DNA from: a virus
Virus record (IMG/VR): IMGVR_UViG_3300025929_000013
Location: 1-64,000 of that record
Length of the DNA stretch: 64,000 nt
Direction: 5' to 3' (one strand)
Position numbers and translations under genes: made by a program. The notes under the pieces were generated by a model. It searched no databases, had not been told where the DNA came from, and was given only the letters and a program-made list of their open reading frames with translations. Of this stretch, positions 32,361 to 41,711 are shown in pieces. How positions within the stretch are numbered: the stretch's first letter is position 1; each line of letters opens with the position of its first letter.

Positions 32361-32843
32361 ATGCCAAGCCTTCCACCGGAGTCCACGCAAGACCGGCTCG
32401 TCCGCCGTATAAAGTCCGCCACTGGCGTTGACTGCACGATCTTCGACGGGCGCACCGTGGCACTTGACGAGCGTGAGCTCTACCATCTCCTGTCCGTGCT
32501 GGCCTGTGATGCCGAAGATCCCAAGAGCGCCGCCCTACTGGCAAAACTGCTGCCCATGCCACAAGCTACAGGTCAACGGCCTGGGGATGTGTGTGTGTTT
32601 GACACCACATCGCGAACGCGGTGTACTCTCAAACACGTACATCCGCGATCTAGGGAGAGCGTGTGGCATGCCCCCTGTAGATACACCGCTAAGAAGACCA
32701 GCTCGATGCAAGCGCGCCATCATCTACGTACGTGTATCCAAGGCACGCGAGGTGATGTACAGCCCCGAGCAGCAGATCATGCGCTGCGAGCAGTACGCCA
32801 AGCAGCACAACATCCAGATCGTCGACATCGTGCGGGACCTTAA
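32361..32843 (+). pseudogene. possible small ORF, cut off by the integrase promoter
   Basis: The frame starts MPSLPPESTQDRLVRRI and its first about 75 residues look protein-like (helical, acidic). From about 32590 it runs through the integrase promoter and then 175 bases of the integrase gene in another frame, where its composition changes. It could be a short gene damaged when the integrase module arrived, or chance. There is no ribosome binding site. Confidence 0.35.
32593..32634 (+). promoter_or_regulatory. integrase promoter with nested palindromic operator
   Basis: TTGACA (32597-32602), 17 bases, TGTACT (32620-32625). It is covered by nested inverted repeats: GTGTTTGA (32593-32600) / TCAAACAC (32627-32634), ACACC / GGTGT and CGCG-AA-CGCG. 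This looks like a repressor operator for the recombinase gene. Confidence 0.6.
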
Positions 32844-34356
32844 CCTCAGCGGCCGGACCTTCGAGAAGCGCAAGGTCATCGAGATCATCGAGCGCATCCA
32901 GAACGGTGAGGCCGAGATCGTCCTGGTGTGGAAGTACAGCCGCTTCGGACGATCGAAACTGAAGAACGCGGTGCACATCGTCCTGGTGGAAAAGGCTGGC
33001 GGCCAAGTGATCAGTGCCACCGAGGGTGGCAATGAGAAGACCAACGTCGGACGCCTGAACCGCAACATCATCATGTCTGTGGACGAGTTCTACTCCGGCG
33101 TGATGGGCGACACGTGGAAGGACACCCACGAGCGGCGTCGCAACAGCGGTCTCCCGCACACCGGTAAACCCCGTCTGGGGTACATGCGCTGTCCGAAGTG
33201 CGAACGAGACGAGGAAAACCCGACCAAGTACAAACCCTGCGAGTGCGGCGGCGTTTTCGTCCCCGATCCTGAGCGCGCGTGGGCGGTCAAGGAGGTATAC
33301 ACGCGTTTCACCGAAGGTGAGGGGCTACGCAAGGTCATTGCCGATGTAGCCTCCCGCGGAGTCACCACGACTGTTGACGGGGCGCCTCTTACGTGGGGGC
33401 ACTGGACCACCGCGCTCGACTCCGGATTCGCGGCCGGTTGGCTGCGCGCAAAGAGCGAGGAGGCCAAGGAGGAGAACCCCAATGGGCGGCGCATCGACGA
33501 TTACGACGTCTGGGTTAAAGGTAAGCACGATGCGCTGATCTCCGAGGAAATCTGGCAAAAATACAGGAAGCGCCGCATGGCGCGTGAGCGACTCCCCCCG
33601 AAGGCTCGCGAGCCCAAGCACTCCCTAAGTGGTTTCATCCGGTGTGGCGGTCGCAATTCCGATGGGGAACTATGCCTGCGCGTGATGACTGCGGCGAGGG
33701 GTGGCCGTAAAGGCGAGAAATACGTAGTTTTTCGGTGTCCCGTCCACGCCGACACCGGCGCATGTACCGGAAGCTCGATCGGCCTGATCACGACCGAGAA
33801 GATCGTACGCCGGTGGATCCGAGACAACGCGAAGGATGACGGTCGACGCCAGCGTGCACTCGACGAGATGCTTACGTCCGAACAAAACGCAGGCGAGCTT
33901 AGGCATGCACGCGCCCGCGTGGCGCAGCTAGATGAGAAGCGAACGAAACTCGCAAGCGGTTGGGCCTCTGGGCTTCTGAAAGATGATCTCTACCGAACGC
34001 TCTCGGAAGAGCTCGACGTCGAACTTGATGTGGCGCATGCCACTGTGGCGAAGTTGGAAAGGGCAACCACCCGCATCGAGCTGGGCCCAGAGGTTTTCCT
34101 GCCCATCGCGGAGCAATGGGATGGCCTTCCACCCGCAGCTAAAAACGAAGCTCTGCAACATGTGGTCGACCACATTATTTCGATTCCGATGCCCGGACGC
34201 GCCCGTACTATGGCACGCGTTGTCGGACTTGGTGAGGCGTATGACTATGCATTGCCATCCCGCGGTGTATCGCGTGTCCGGGCGCGGCGCAATGCCTCTC
34301 TCGCCAAGACGCACCAGAACGCGTCCCAATCCGGAGTGACGCCAGGCGAGGAGTAG
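32668..34356 (+). CDS. large serine recombinase (integrase)
   Basis: 562 residues from ATG 32668 with AGGGAGAG 8 bases upstream; the frame extends further upstream only through the promoter. Resolvase domain at about residues 15-150 with nucleophile S24 (IIYVRVS), QIMRCEQYA and WKYSRFGRS. Then the 'recombinase' domain (about 190-300: GKPRLGYMRCPKC, an extra Cys cluster CPKCERDEEN...CECGG), the zinc ribbon domain (about 310-370: GFIRCGG...CLRV...FRCPVHADTGACTG), a coiled coil (about 400-450) and a basic C-terminal tail. Such enzymes integrate phage DNA between attP and attB. attP should lie beside the gene, most likely in the 340-base non-coding stretch after it, but I cannot identify it. Cys/His at about 175-192 is an unusual insertion. 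Confidence 0.9.
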   Translation: MPPVDTPLRRPARCKRAIIYVRVSKAREVMYSPEQQIMRCEQYAKQHNIQIVDIVRDLNLSGRTFEKRKVIEIIERIQNGEAEIVLVWKYSRFGRSKLKNAVHIVLVEKAGGQVISATEGGNEKTNVGRLNRNIIMSVDEFYSGVMGDTWKDTHERRRNSGLPHTGKPRLGYMRCPKCERDEENPTKYKPCECGGVFVPDPERAWAVKEVYTRFTEGEGLRKVIADVASRGVTTTVDGAPLTWGHWTTALDSGFAAGWLRAKSEEAKEENPNGRRIDDYDVWVKGKHDALISEEIWQKYRKRRMARERLPPKAREPKHSLSGFIRCGGRNSDGELCLRVMTAARGGRKGEKYVVFRCPVHADTGACTGSSIGLITTEKIVRRWIRDNAKDDGRRQRALDEMLTSEQNAGELRHARARVAQLDEKRTKLASGWASGLLKDDLYRTLSEELDVELDVAHATVAKLERATTRIELGPEVFLPIAEQWDGLPPAAKNEALQHVVDHIISIPMPGRARTMARVVGLGEAYDYALPSRGVSRVRARRNASLAKTHQNASQSGVTPGEE

Positions 34357-34370
34357 AAGGTCTCGATCAG

Positions 34371-34410
34371 GCGCCCGGACTTATCCCCGTCGGTGGGTCC
34401 GGGCGCTTCG
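34371..34410 (+). terminator. rho-independent terminator
   Basis: Perfect 10-bp stem GCGCCCGGAC / GTCCGGGCGC with a 16-base loop, then TTCGTCG, 14 bases after the integrase stop. The rest of the 34411-34630 gap holds no convincing gene; it has an A7 run at 34514-34520. Confidence 0.8.
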
Positions 34411-34632
34411 TCGTAGGTCAGCTCGTCCATCGCCCTCTGCCTTCGTCGCGGTCTGCGACGTTCCCCTGGGGGCGGGGCGATTCGTTGTCCATCCTGCACT
34501 GCGTCGGCGCGTCAAAAAAAGCGTTCTGAGCTGTGGGTTTGATGGGTTGACATGTGGGTGCGGGGTTCGGGGGATAGGGCGTGAGCTGCGGCGCGCTGGG
34601 GTGCAGGGTCACCCGGATGGGCTAGTGCCCTG

Positions 34633-34661
34633 TTGACAGGGCGTCAGGCGGCTCAAGATCG
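34633..34661 (+). promoter_or_regulatory. candidate promoter
   Basis: TTGACA (34633-34638) within a GCCCTG-TTGA-CAGGGC hairpin; a weak -10 (AAGATC) 16 bases on. Upstream of the gene at 34701. Confidence 0.35.
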
Positions 34662-34700
34662 GGTGTGCGCTATCCGAATTTTCTGCTCAGGAAGAGAACC

Positions 34701-36467
34701 ATGACCGATGTGGATACACGCGACCCTGCGATCGTCGAGCTGGCCCGGAAATTGTTGACGGGGGCGGCGAAGATCAAGGGGGCGTCCGTCTACCGGTTCG
34801 ACCTTCAGGGTTTCGTCTCGGACGGCGCAGCGGCGTTTCCGGACCAGCCCGGCGATGTCCTGCTGGACGAGAGGGAGGGCGTCGGGAAGGCGATCAAGCG
34901 GCTGATGGTGCTGGCGGTGCGCCGCGGGACGCAGGAGATCCAGGACGTCGCGACGGTGTCGTGCGTGCTGCGCGTGCCGCACAAGACGGGTGTGTGGCTG
35001 CTGCATGCGGCGACCGGGGAGCCGTGGACGGTGGAGCTGGCGCAGCAGCTGCTGGAGGCGTGCTGTGTGCGTCCGGATCTGGCCATGGACATCACCCAGG
35101 CGGTCCCCTTCGGCCGGGTGGGCGTTATCCACGGGCGCGGGGACCTGGAACGGATGACGACGGTCGCCTCGGGGTTCCACCGGACGATCGGAATCCTGGC
35201 GCACGCCCCGACGCGCGTGGTGGTGCGCCAGCACGAGCGGCTGCTTTCGCCGTACGCGATGCGGTACCGGGGGATGCTGTGCATCGCGGTGCACGACGAT
35301 CCTTCGGGGCGGGTGCGGAAATATTACGGCGAGCAGACCTTCACCGACCTGTTCAATAGAACCCACCACGTGGCGATGCCACCGCTGGGCGGGATGCGGG
35401 TGATGCTGCCGCTGGAGTATCCGCGCTCTGCGATCCCGCCGGATCTGCCAGTCACGCTGGACAAGCGGGAGGCGGCGGATGACAAGACGGTCGCCGCGTG
35501 GCTGGAGCGCTGCGCCGCGCTGATGCTGCATCCGGCGCATGCGCCGGACCCTGATGCGCACAAAATCGTCAAGGACTTCGAGCCGCGATTCGCGCGGGAC
35601 ATCGCCGCGGACACGACGGTCTCGGTGTTCCAGGAGCTGGTGGACACCCGGCAGCGGGAGGCGGAGCTGCGGGACAAGCTGAAGGGTTTCATCGCGGCGG
35701 GCGACGAGCTGCGCGCGCATGCGCACCAGACGCAGGAGATGTGGGAGGCGGAGCAGCGCAAGAACGCCGAGAAGGACAGGGAGATACGCGGCCTGCGCGC
35801 CGAGCTGGCCACGACGCGCGCGCAGCTTGCCGAGGCGCGGGCGGCAGACGGCGGCGGGCAGGAGCACGTGGCCGCGGTGACCGGGGAGCGGGACCGGGCG
35901 CGCGCCCTGCTGGCCGAGCGCGTGGAGGATCTGGAGGTCCTGCGCGAGACGCTGACGACGCTCAAGACCCGTCCGGAGGCGGTGGTGCCGCGCGAGTGGC
36001 GCCAGCTGTTCCCGTTCGCGGGGATCTTCACGTACGTGGACGTGCCGGACTGGGCGGTCAGACCGGCGTACGGGGTGCTTGACCGGGGCCAGGAGTCGCT
36101 GGGGTGGCTGGTGCGCGCGTGGACGGTGCTCACGAAGTTGGACGAGTACGCGGCGGCGAAGATCGAGGGCGGCGCGGGCGGGGTGTGCGCGAATTTCCGC
36201 ACGTATGTGACCGAGTTCCCGGCGAGCGGGGTCACGCCGCGCCATGTGGTGCTGGGGGAGTCCGAGGCCGTGAGCAAGCATCCTCAGCTGCGCGGGATGC
36301 GCACGTTCGACACTCCGATGGGGCCGCGGTTCTTCTCGGAGCACGTGGCGATCGGGTCGGGGGCTCCTCCGGCGCCGCGCCTGTACTACTACGACGCGGT
36401 GCGGGAGATCGGGAAGGTCCTGGTGGCTTACATCGGGCCGCATTTGAAGAACACGCTGACGAATTAG
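34701..36467 (+). CDS. large coiled-coil protein, unknown
   Basis: Not recognised. 588 residues from ATG 34701 with AGGAAGAG upstream. Residues 1-270 are alpha/beta; about 300-420 form a long coiled coil (QREAELRDKLKGF ... EDLEVLRETLTTL); the C-terminal 150 residues are aromatic and alpha/beta (LFPFAGIFTYVDVPDW, PRLYYYDAVREIG). No nucleotide-binding or membrane motif. It resembles host chromosomal proteins more than phage genes in length and composition, so it may be cargo next to the integrase. Confidence 0.75.
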   Translation: MTDVDTRDPAIVELARKLLTGAAKIKGASVYRFDLQGFVSDGAAAFPDQPGDVLLDEREGVGKAIKRLMVLAVRRGTQEIQDVATVSCVLRVPHKTGVWLLHAATGEPWTVELAQQLLEACCVRPDLAMDITQAVPFGRVGVIHGRGDLERMTTVASGFHRTIGILAHAPTRVVVRQHERLLSPYAMRYRGMLCIAVHDDPSGRVRKYYGEQTFTDLFNRTHHVAMPPLGGMRVMLPLEYPRSAIPPDLPVTLDKREAADDKTVAAWLERCAALMLHPAHAPDPDAHKIVKDFEPRFARDIAADTTVSVFQELVDTRQREAELRDKLKGFIAAGDELRAHAHQTQEMWEAEQRKNAEKDREIRGLRAELATTRAQLAEARAADGGGQEHVAAVTGERDRARALLAERVEDLEVLRETLTTLKTRPEAVVPREWRQLFPFAGIFTYVDVPDWAVRPAYGVLDRGQESLGWLVRAWTVLTKLDEYAAAKIEGGAGGVCANFRTYVTEFPASGVTPRHVVLGESEAVSKHPQLRGMRTFDTPMGPRFFSEHVAIGSGAPPAPRLYYYDAVREIGKVLVAYIGPHLKNTLTN

Positions 36468-36475
36468 GAAGTGCG

Positions 36476-36670
36476 ATGGGCTCTGGTCATTGGATCCACA
36501 TCGCCGTGGCGGTGGGCAGCGCGGCGATCAGCGGTGGGTGCACGGCGTATTTCGTGCGCCGTGGCAGCCGCAGGTATGTCAACCGCGAGCATTTCAGCTC
36601 GCCGTTCGTTGTCGAGGAGGACGTCGAGGGGGACGACGACGAACCGAGGGGCGCGCACCGTCATGTATGA
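36476..36670 (+). CDS. small membrane protein
   Basis: Not recognised. 64 residues; one N-terminal membrane segment (about 6-26, WIHIAVAVGSAAISGGCTAYF), then a basic and finally acidic tail. Starts 8 bases after the coiled-coil gene, so co-transcribed with it. Confidence 0.6.
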   Translation: MGSGHWIHIAVAVGSAAISGGCTAYFVRRGSRRYVNREHFSSPFVVEEDVEGDDDEPRGAHRHV

Positions 36671-36744
36671 GGTGTGCCCGCGGCGGGGTTGGGAATATAC
36701 GCTGCGGCGCTGGCAGCCGCACCGACACGCGTGAGGGGTTTTCC

Positions 36745-37059
36745 GTGAGCGACAGGCCGGTCAGCTACACCGTGCACCCCTACCTGGAGCGCAACTCCGG
36801 CAGCCCCTATGTGCTGCCGGAGTTCGAGCGCATCGTGTCGGGGCATCCGCTCGACCGCTGTGAGACGGAGGCGGGGGTGGTGCGGCTGGTGCGCTATACC
36901 CCGCCGGGTTGCGAGGTGTTCCGTTTCGCGGTGCACACGGTGCTGCGCGACGGTCGGGCCACGGCGACCAGTTATAGGCTGCTGGCCGGGGCGCGGGTGG
37001 ATTATGACGGCGCTGTGGTGGTGCTGGGTGGGCAGGGGGCGCAGGCGCAGGAGGCCTGA
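36745..37059 (+). CDS. small hypothetical protein
   Basis: Not recognised. 104 residues from GTG 36745, preceded by GAGGGG. Beta-rich, with a Gly/Ala-rich C-terminal tail. Last rightward gene before two convergent terminators. Confidence 0.65.
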   Translation: MSDRPVSYTVHPYLERNSGSPYVLPEFERIVSGHPLDRCETEAGVVRLVRYTPPGCEVFRFAVHTVLRDGRATATSYRLLAGARVDYDGAVVVLGGQGAQAQEA

Positions 37060-37066
37060 CGTGCGT

Positions 37067-37143
37067 CAGCCCCGCGTCACGATTCTCCGCGCGAGAGACA
37101 TTTGATGCGGGGCTGGTGCGGGCACCCGTCCCCGGGACGGTGC
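37067..37143. terminator. back-to-back hairpins between convergent operons
   Basis: CAGCCCCGC (37067-37075) / GCGGGGCTG (37107-37115), then GCACC...GGTGC (37122-37143) with a GTCC/GGAC core. They separate the rightward operon from the leftward tail genes and probably stop transcription from both sides. Confidence 0.65.
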
Positions 37144-37209
37144 TTGGCGGCCAGCCTAGTCAGGCGTGCGGGATTCTTGCGGCGTTCGCGGATTTTTCCC
37201 CGGTGCGGC

Positions 37210-39480
37210 TTAGGCGGTCTTCGCGGTGCGCCCGCCGAGCAGGGCGATGGTGTTGCTGGCGCTGGCCGCGCTCCAGGTGAACGCGATGGCCAGGGTGCGC
37301 GCGACGTTGGAGACCACGGTGATCGGGCCGGTGGCGGTGGCGATGTAGCTCTGGGCGGAGCCGGTGGTGGTGTTGGTCACCAGGCGCAGGATGAAGGTGG
37401 CCAGGACCGAGGTGGGGGAGCGGAAGTTGAGCAGCAGCTCGTATTCGTAGGGGGCGTTGGTGATGCCGCTGGTGGCGGTGATCGCGGGGATGGACACCAG
37501 TCCGGTCGCCGCCCAGAAGACCGCGAACGCCAGGGTGGGGGTGCCGGTGACGCTGTAGACGCCGTTGCCCTTCATGACGTAGACCGAGCCGTTGTAGGGC
37601 TCGTTCGCAGGCACGGTGTAGGAGTGCAGCGTCGTGGTGGTGGTGGTGTTGGAGATCGTGGCGGTGGAGTTGACGGGGGCGTTGTCGTTGAGGTTCGGGG
37701 TGTTGCCCGCGTAGAGGGTGCCGGTGTTCGCCTGCGCGTTGGTGACCTGGACGGCGCCGGTCTGGGTGCCGTAGTTGATCAGGGCGCCGGTGGGGGCGGT
37801 GCCCCAGGTGCCGGTGATGTTCTGGGCGACGACGGTGTTGCCGGAGGTGGGGGCGTTGATCGTGATGCCGTTGGCGACCGTGGCGGTGCCGCCGTTGGAC
37901 AGGGTGACGTCGTCCAGGGTGCCGAACTGGGGGCCGAAGACGATCAGGTCCTGGGCGGTGGAGTAGCCGCCGGTGAATCCGCCGCTGTAGCAGTACAGGT
38001 GCTTGGCATAGACGTCGCGGCTGTTGGCGTCCACGCTCAGGTGGGGGCCGCCGTTGATGTTCGAGGACTCCATCTTGCAGTCGGTGATGAAGATGGAGTT
38101 GGGTCCGGCGCTGTTGCCCAGGCCCTGGGCGACCCAGACGGCGCCGGTATGAAATGCCTCCAGGCGGCATCCGTGCAGGTAGAAATTGTTCACGGTGTCG
38201 GTGGAGTTGCCGAAGCCGGAAGCGGCGGCGCTGTTGCGCAGGTAGAAGACCGGGGTGCTCGCGTTCGCCGTGGTGGAGCCGCAGCTCTCGGCCACGATGT
38301 TGTACGCCCGTGAATCCCAGCACTCCGCGGTGTCGCAGACGATGTCCAAGTTGGAGGTGACGAACACGTCGCGCAGCAAGATGTTGTCGGCGTAGTAGCA
38401 CTGGAAGACCAGGCCGCTCTGCCCGTTGCCGTTGACGCCAAGGGATTCCACGGTGCAGTAGCGGCAGTGGGTGGCGCCGGTCAGGTCGGATGCGGGGCCG
38501 GAGAGCTGGATGAGGGCTCCGTTGGCGGTCTTTTTCAGCGTCGAGGCGCGCGCGCCCGCGCCGACCAGGCGCACGCCGGTCATCCCGAGCAGGGAGATGC
38601 CGACCGAGGGGCTGCCGGTGGGGGTGACGACGTAGATCCCCTCTGGGAAATAGACCACACCGCCGCCCGCGGTGTGGCAGGCGTTGATCGCGGCCTGGAT
38701 CGCGGCGGTGTCGTCGGTCGAGCCGTCGCCCTTGGCGCCGTAGACCTTGACGTTGAACCAGTCGCTCACCCCGCGCGCGCTGACGGTCGCCGTGGAGGGG
38801 ATCGCGATGCCGCCGGTGAAGGTCTTCAGGCCCGCCGCGGACTGCGCGCTGGTCAGGTCGAGGAAGTTCTGGGTGGTGCTGCCGGTGCCGCCGTTGGCCA
38901 GGGACAGCGGGACGCTCGCGGTGGCCAGGGCGCTCAGCCCCAGGTTGGTGCGGGCGGTCGCCGCGGTGGCAGTGAGTTCGCTCAGGTCGTTGGCGGTGAG
39001 CAGGAAGTTCGGGGCGGTAAGGCCGCCGCTGAACGTCACCGCGCCGGAGAAGGTGTTGATTCCCGTCCAGGTGTTGTTCAGCGCCAGGCCGCCGTAGCCG
39101 GGCGCGACGATTCCCGAGGGGATCACGGCGGGGGAGCCGTCGAGGTTGGGGACGGGGGTGAGGCTGGAGAGGTCCGCGGTCATACCGAGGCTGTGCGGGA
39201 CGTAGATCGGGTAGGTGCGGGTGCCGCGGATGTTCTCGATGACCGTGTAGTACCAGCCCACCGGTAGCAGGGCACTGTTGTCGGTGCATATCAGGGTCAC
39301 GCTGAAATGTCCGCTTGAGTCCAGCGTCGCGGTGACCGGCGTCGCGTACATGATCGCGTTGGCCGGGTCCACGAGCTCGGGCGGCGGGGTGAAGCTGATG
39401 TTCCCGCTCAGGGCCACGCCAGTGGAGTCCAGAAAAGTCCCGGTCAGGGTGATCGTGTTGATATTGCTGGGCAGCGGCAT
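37210..39480 (-). CDS. tail spike/fibre with pectate-lyase-like beta-helix
   Basis: 756 residues. Residues 1-125 form a module shared with the next two genes (MPLP...NTITLTGTFLDS, LVDPA...STDNSA-type, PVGWYYTV, PHSLG, PGYGGLAL), probably the part that attaches to the virion. About 160-235 has short collar repeats (TAATARTNLGLS, ANGGTGSTTQ). At 248-275, VYGAKGDGSTDDTAAIQAAI is the classical start of a phage pectate-lyase-like beta-helix, which runs to about residue 560. The C-terminal 190 residues are a beta-sandwich-like receptor-binding or trimerisation end. Such spikes bind and often degrade surface polysaccharide. SD AGGAGG precedes the ATG on the minus strand. Confidence 0.85.
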   Translation of the reverse strand: MPLPSNINTITLTGTFLDSTGVALSGNISFTPPPELVDPANAIMYATPVTATLDSSGHFSVTLICTDNSALLPVGWYYTVIENIRGTRTYPIYVPHSLGMTADLSSLTPVPNLDGSPAVIPSGIVAPGYGGLALNNTWTGINTFSGAVTFSGGLTAPNFLLTANDLSELTATAATARTNLGLSALATASVPLSLANGGTGSTTQNFLDLTSAQSAAGLKTFTGGIAIPSTATVSARGVSDWFNVKVYGAKGDGSTDDTAAIQAAINACHTAGGGVVYFPEGIYVVTPTGSPSVGISLLGMTGVRLVGAGARASTLKKTANGALIQLSGPASDLTGATHCRYCTVESLGVNGNGQSGLVFQCYYADNILLRDVFVTSNLDIVCDTAECWDSRAYNIVAESCGSTTANASTPVFYLRNSAAASGFGNSTDTVNNFYLHGCRLEAFHTGAVWVAQGLGNSAGPNSIFITDCKMESSNINGGPHLSVDANSRDVYAKHLYCYSGGFTGGYSTAQDLIVFGPQFGTLDDVTLSNGGTATVANGITINAPTSGNTVVAQNITGTWGTAPTGALINYGTQTGAVQVTNAQANTGTLYAGNTPNLNDNAPVNSTATISNTTTTTTLHSYTVPANEPYNGSVYVMKGNGVYSVTGTPTLAFAVFWAATGLVSIPAITATSGITNAPYEYELLLNFRSPTSVLATFILRLVTNTTTGSAQSYIATATGPITVVSNVARTLAIAFTWSAASASNTIALLGGRTAKTA

Positions 39481-39492
39481 GAACGGCCTCCT

Positions 39493-39520
39493 CGCCTACA
39501 CAGCAAGCCTAGAATCTCAA
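39493..39520 (-). promoter_or_regulatory. candidate promoter before tail spike gene
   Basis: Minus strand: TTGAGA, 16 bases starting TTCTAGG, TAGGCG. A similar element (TTGTGATTCTACGG) precedes the gene at 42056. The shared TTGWGATTCTASG core suggests a late-gene promoter. Confidence 0.4.
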
Positions 39521-39538
39521 GACCTTCCTATATGAGGG

Positions 39539-41707
39539 TCAGCCGCCGAGCGTCGTCCAGGACCAGGAGGGGGCCACCGAGTAGGTCAGGGTGATCGTCT
39601 TGCCCGAGGGCACGATGAACGTCCCCGAGGTCAGCAGCTTGTTCGCGCCGTCGATCGCGATCTGGGTGACGGTGCCGCCCGCGACCGTGACCTCCGCGTG
39701 GCGCCAGAAGGGGTTCTGCAACGGGGTGCCGCTGGAGGGAATCGCCGGGGCGGTCACGGCGCCGATCGCCATGTCGAGGTTGATGACCTCCAGGCCCAGC
39801 GGCCCGTTGGCCACCAGGACCGAGGTCGGGTCGGTGGAGAGCGCGGCGGCCAGGGAGTTGCCGTCGCCGCCGTTGGAGCCGAGCCCGATGCGCCCGATGC
39901 TGGGGGTGGCACCCACGTCGTGGATGATGTGGCCGCCACCCCACTCGATGTCGCAGACGTCGATGTTCAATTTGTTCATGGCCCCGGCCAGGACGATCGG
40001 CTGCTGACAGCCCTCGATGGAGAGGTAACTGAAGTGGCTTCGGTGGGGGAAGCCGCTGGAGGACCAGGACACCAGGCCGTCGAAGCAGTCGATGATGCGC
40101 ACGCTTTCGGCCTGGACGTGCTCATAGACGATCAGGCCATAGACCATGCCCTCGACGCTGAAATAGCCGATGTTGCAGTTGTCATTGTTATTAGCTACGG
40201 GCATTGCCAAACCGAAAGACCAGTTCGCGGGCGGCACGGCGGGAGCACCGGTGACCAATGAAGTGGCCAGGACACCGGCGTTAGGGACGTTGGCCTCGCC
40301 GATGCAGCGGAAGTCGAACCCGCAGCAGTTGAAGTCAGAGATCTCCACGCCGATGCCGTCCACGACCACGAGCAGGTTGTCCCAGGTGGAAGGCGGGTCG
40401 CCCTTGTAGTGGAACGTCGGGCCGCCGATCACGGATACCTCGCCGCTGACGGGGATCGTGTCGCCCGCGTTGTACGTACTGCGCAGCACGGTACCGGCGC
40501 GCTGCGGGGTGGTCTGGTGCCAGTGGTACAAAGCTGTCTGGTCGGTGGTGCCCTGGAAGACCAGGATCCCCTTCTGGGCCGTCTCCGCGATCACCGGCAG
40601 GGGGATCAGGGCATTGCCCTGGGTGGCGCCGCCGGTGGTGGGGTTGCCCGCCAGCAGATAGGTCTTCGGATCGAACAACACCTTGGCGTATCCGTGGGCG
40701 GACAGGTAGGTGCCCGCGGCGGTGACGGCGGCGTTGATCGCGGCGGTGTCGTCGGTCGTGTTGTCCCCGGCGGCGCCGTAGTCGGCGACGTGGAATTCCC
40801 AGGGCTGGTGGGGGTGGCGGTGCCCGGCGTCGGCGAGCTTGTTGACGGCCCCGGCCGCGGGTGTGCCGGTGGGCTGGAAATCGGCGGCGGTGGCGTCGAC
40901 ATCCAGGACCGCGCTCGTCCCGAGACCCAGCTGGGTGCGCGCGCCCGCGGCGGTCGCGGCGTTGGTGCCGCCCTGCGCGAGAGGCAGCGGGGAGCCGAGG
41001 TGGGTGGCGGTGACGGTGGGGCTGCCCAGGGTGCCGCCCAGATCCCCGCCGATCTGCACGCCGCCGGTGGTGGGCGTCGCCCAGGTGGCCGCACTGGTGG
41101 AGGTGGCGGTGAGGACCTGTCCGGTGGCCGGGGTGCCGGAGACGGCGACGCCCTTGACGGCGGAGACCGTGGGGCCGGGGTAGGTGCCGCTCAGATCGCC
41201 GCTGGCGCTTGATCCGGTGGCCAGGTACCCGGACAGCGTGACGGGTCCTGAGAAGACCGTGGTGCCGGTGTAGGTGTTGCTGCCGGACCAGGTCTGGCTG
41301 TAGGCCAGGCCCCCGTATCCCGGCGCGACGACGCCGGACGGGATGATCGCGGGCACGCCGGTGACCGAGGGGATCGGGGTGACGGTGGAGAAGTCGACGC
41401 TGCTGCCCAGGGTGTGCGGCAGGAAGACCTGGTAGATGCGGGGCGCGGCGCCCGCGATGCGCTCGGTCACCGTGTAGGACCAGCCCACCGGGACCAGCGG
41501 CGGATTATCCGTGCACACCAGGGAGACGGAGAACGAGCCGGTCGAGTCCAGGTTCGCGCTGACCGGGCGCGAATAGATCACCGAGCTGCCCGGGTCGACC
41601 AGCACCGGCGGCGGCGCGAAGGTGATCGAGCCCTGCGAGGGGTTGTCGAAGCTGTCCAGGAACGTTCCGTGGACGGTGATGTAGACGATCCCCCCGGGCA
41701 GCGGCAT
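39539..41707 (-). CDS. second tail spike/fibre with beta-helix
   Basis: 722 residues. Same N-terminal module as its neighbour (residues 1-132), then a collagen-like/adaptor part with GDLSGTYPGPT and GGDLGGTLGSP repeats, KLADAGHRHPHQP, and at about 305-335 VADYGAAGDNTTDDTAAINAAV opening a pectate-lyase-like beta-helix. The remaining sequence differs from the first spike, so the two probably recognise or cleave different glycans. It follows the short module gene with only 4 bases between, so both are likely one transcript. Confidence 0.85.
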   Translation of the reverse strand: MPLPGGIVYITVHGTFLDSFDNPSQGSITFAPPPVLVDPGSSVIYSRPVSANLDSTGSFSVSLVCTDNPPLVPVGWSYTVTERIAGAAPRIYQVFLPHTLGSSVDFSTVTPIPSVTGVPAIIPSGVVAPGYGGLAYSQTWSGSNTYTGTTVFSGPVTLSGYLATGSSASGDLSGTYPGPTVSAVKGVAVSGTPATGQVLTATSTSAATWATPTTGGVQIGGDLGGTLGSPTVTATHLGSPLPLAQGGTNAATAAGARTQLGLGTSAVLDVDATAADFQPTGTPAAGAVNKLADAGHRHPHQPWEFHVADYGAAGDNTTDDTAAINAAVTAAGTYLSAHGYAKVLFDPKTYLLAGNPTTGGATQGNALIPLPVIAETAQKGILVFQGTTDQTALYHWHQTTPQRAGTVLRSTYNAGDTIPVSGEVSVIGGPTFHYKGDPPSTWDNLLVVVDGIGVEISDFNCCGFDFRCIGEANVPNAGVLATSLVTGAPAVPPANWSFGLAMPVANNNDNCNIGYFSVEGMVYGLIVYEHVQAESVRIIDCFDGLVSWSSSGFPHRSHFSYLSIEGCQQPIVLAGAMNKLNIDVCDIEWGGGHIIHDVGATPSIGRIGLGSNGGDGNSLAAALSTDPTSVLVANGPLGLEVINLDMAIGAVTAPAIPSSGTPLQNPFWRHAEVTVAGGTVTQIAIDGANKLLTSGTFIVPSGKTITLTYSVAPSWSWTTLGG

Positions 41708-41711
41708 GGCG

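Noticed and set aside
34411-34630. attP for the serine integrase
   Set aside because: The position is plausible, but no core sequence can be identified without a lysogen or related phage for comparison.
34653-36443. 596-codon minus-strand ORF over the coiled-coil gene
   Set aside because: Arg/His/Leu-rich shadow typical of GC-rich antisense frames.
36663-36734. 23-codon ORF (MYEVCPRRGWEYTLRRW...)
   Set aside because: Too short and overlapping the previous gene; no supporting signal.
37102-38313. Long plus-strand Gly/Val-rich ORF over the tail spike
   Set aside because: It is the antisense shadow of the spike gene; low-complexity translation and no ribosome binding site.
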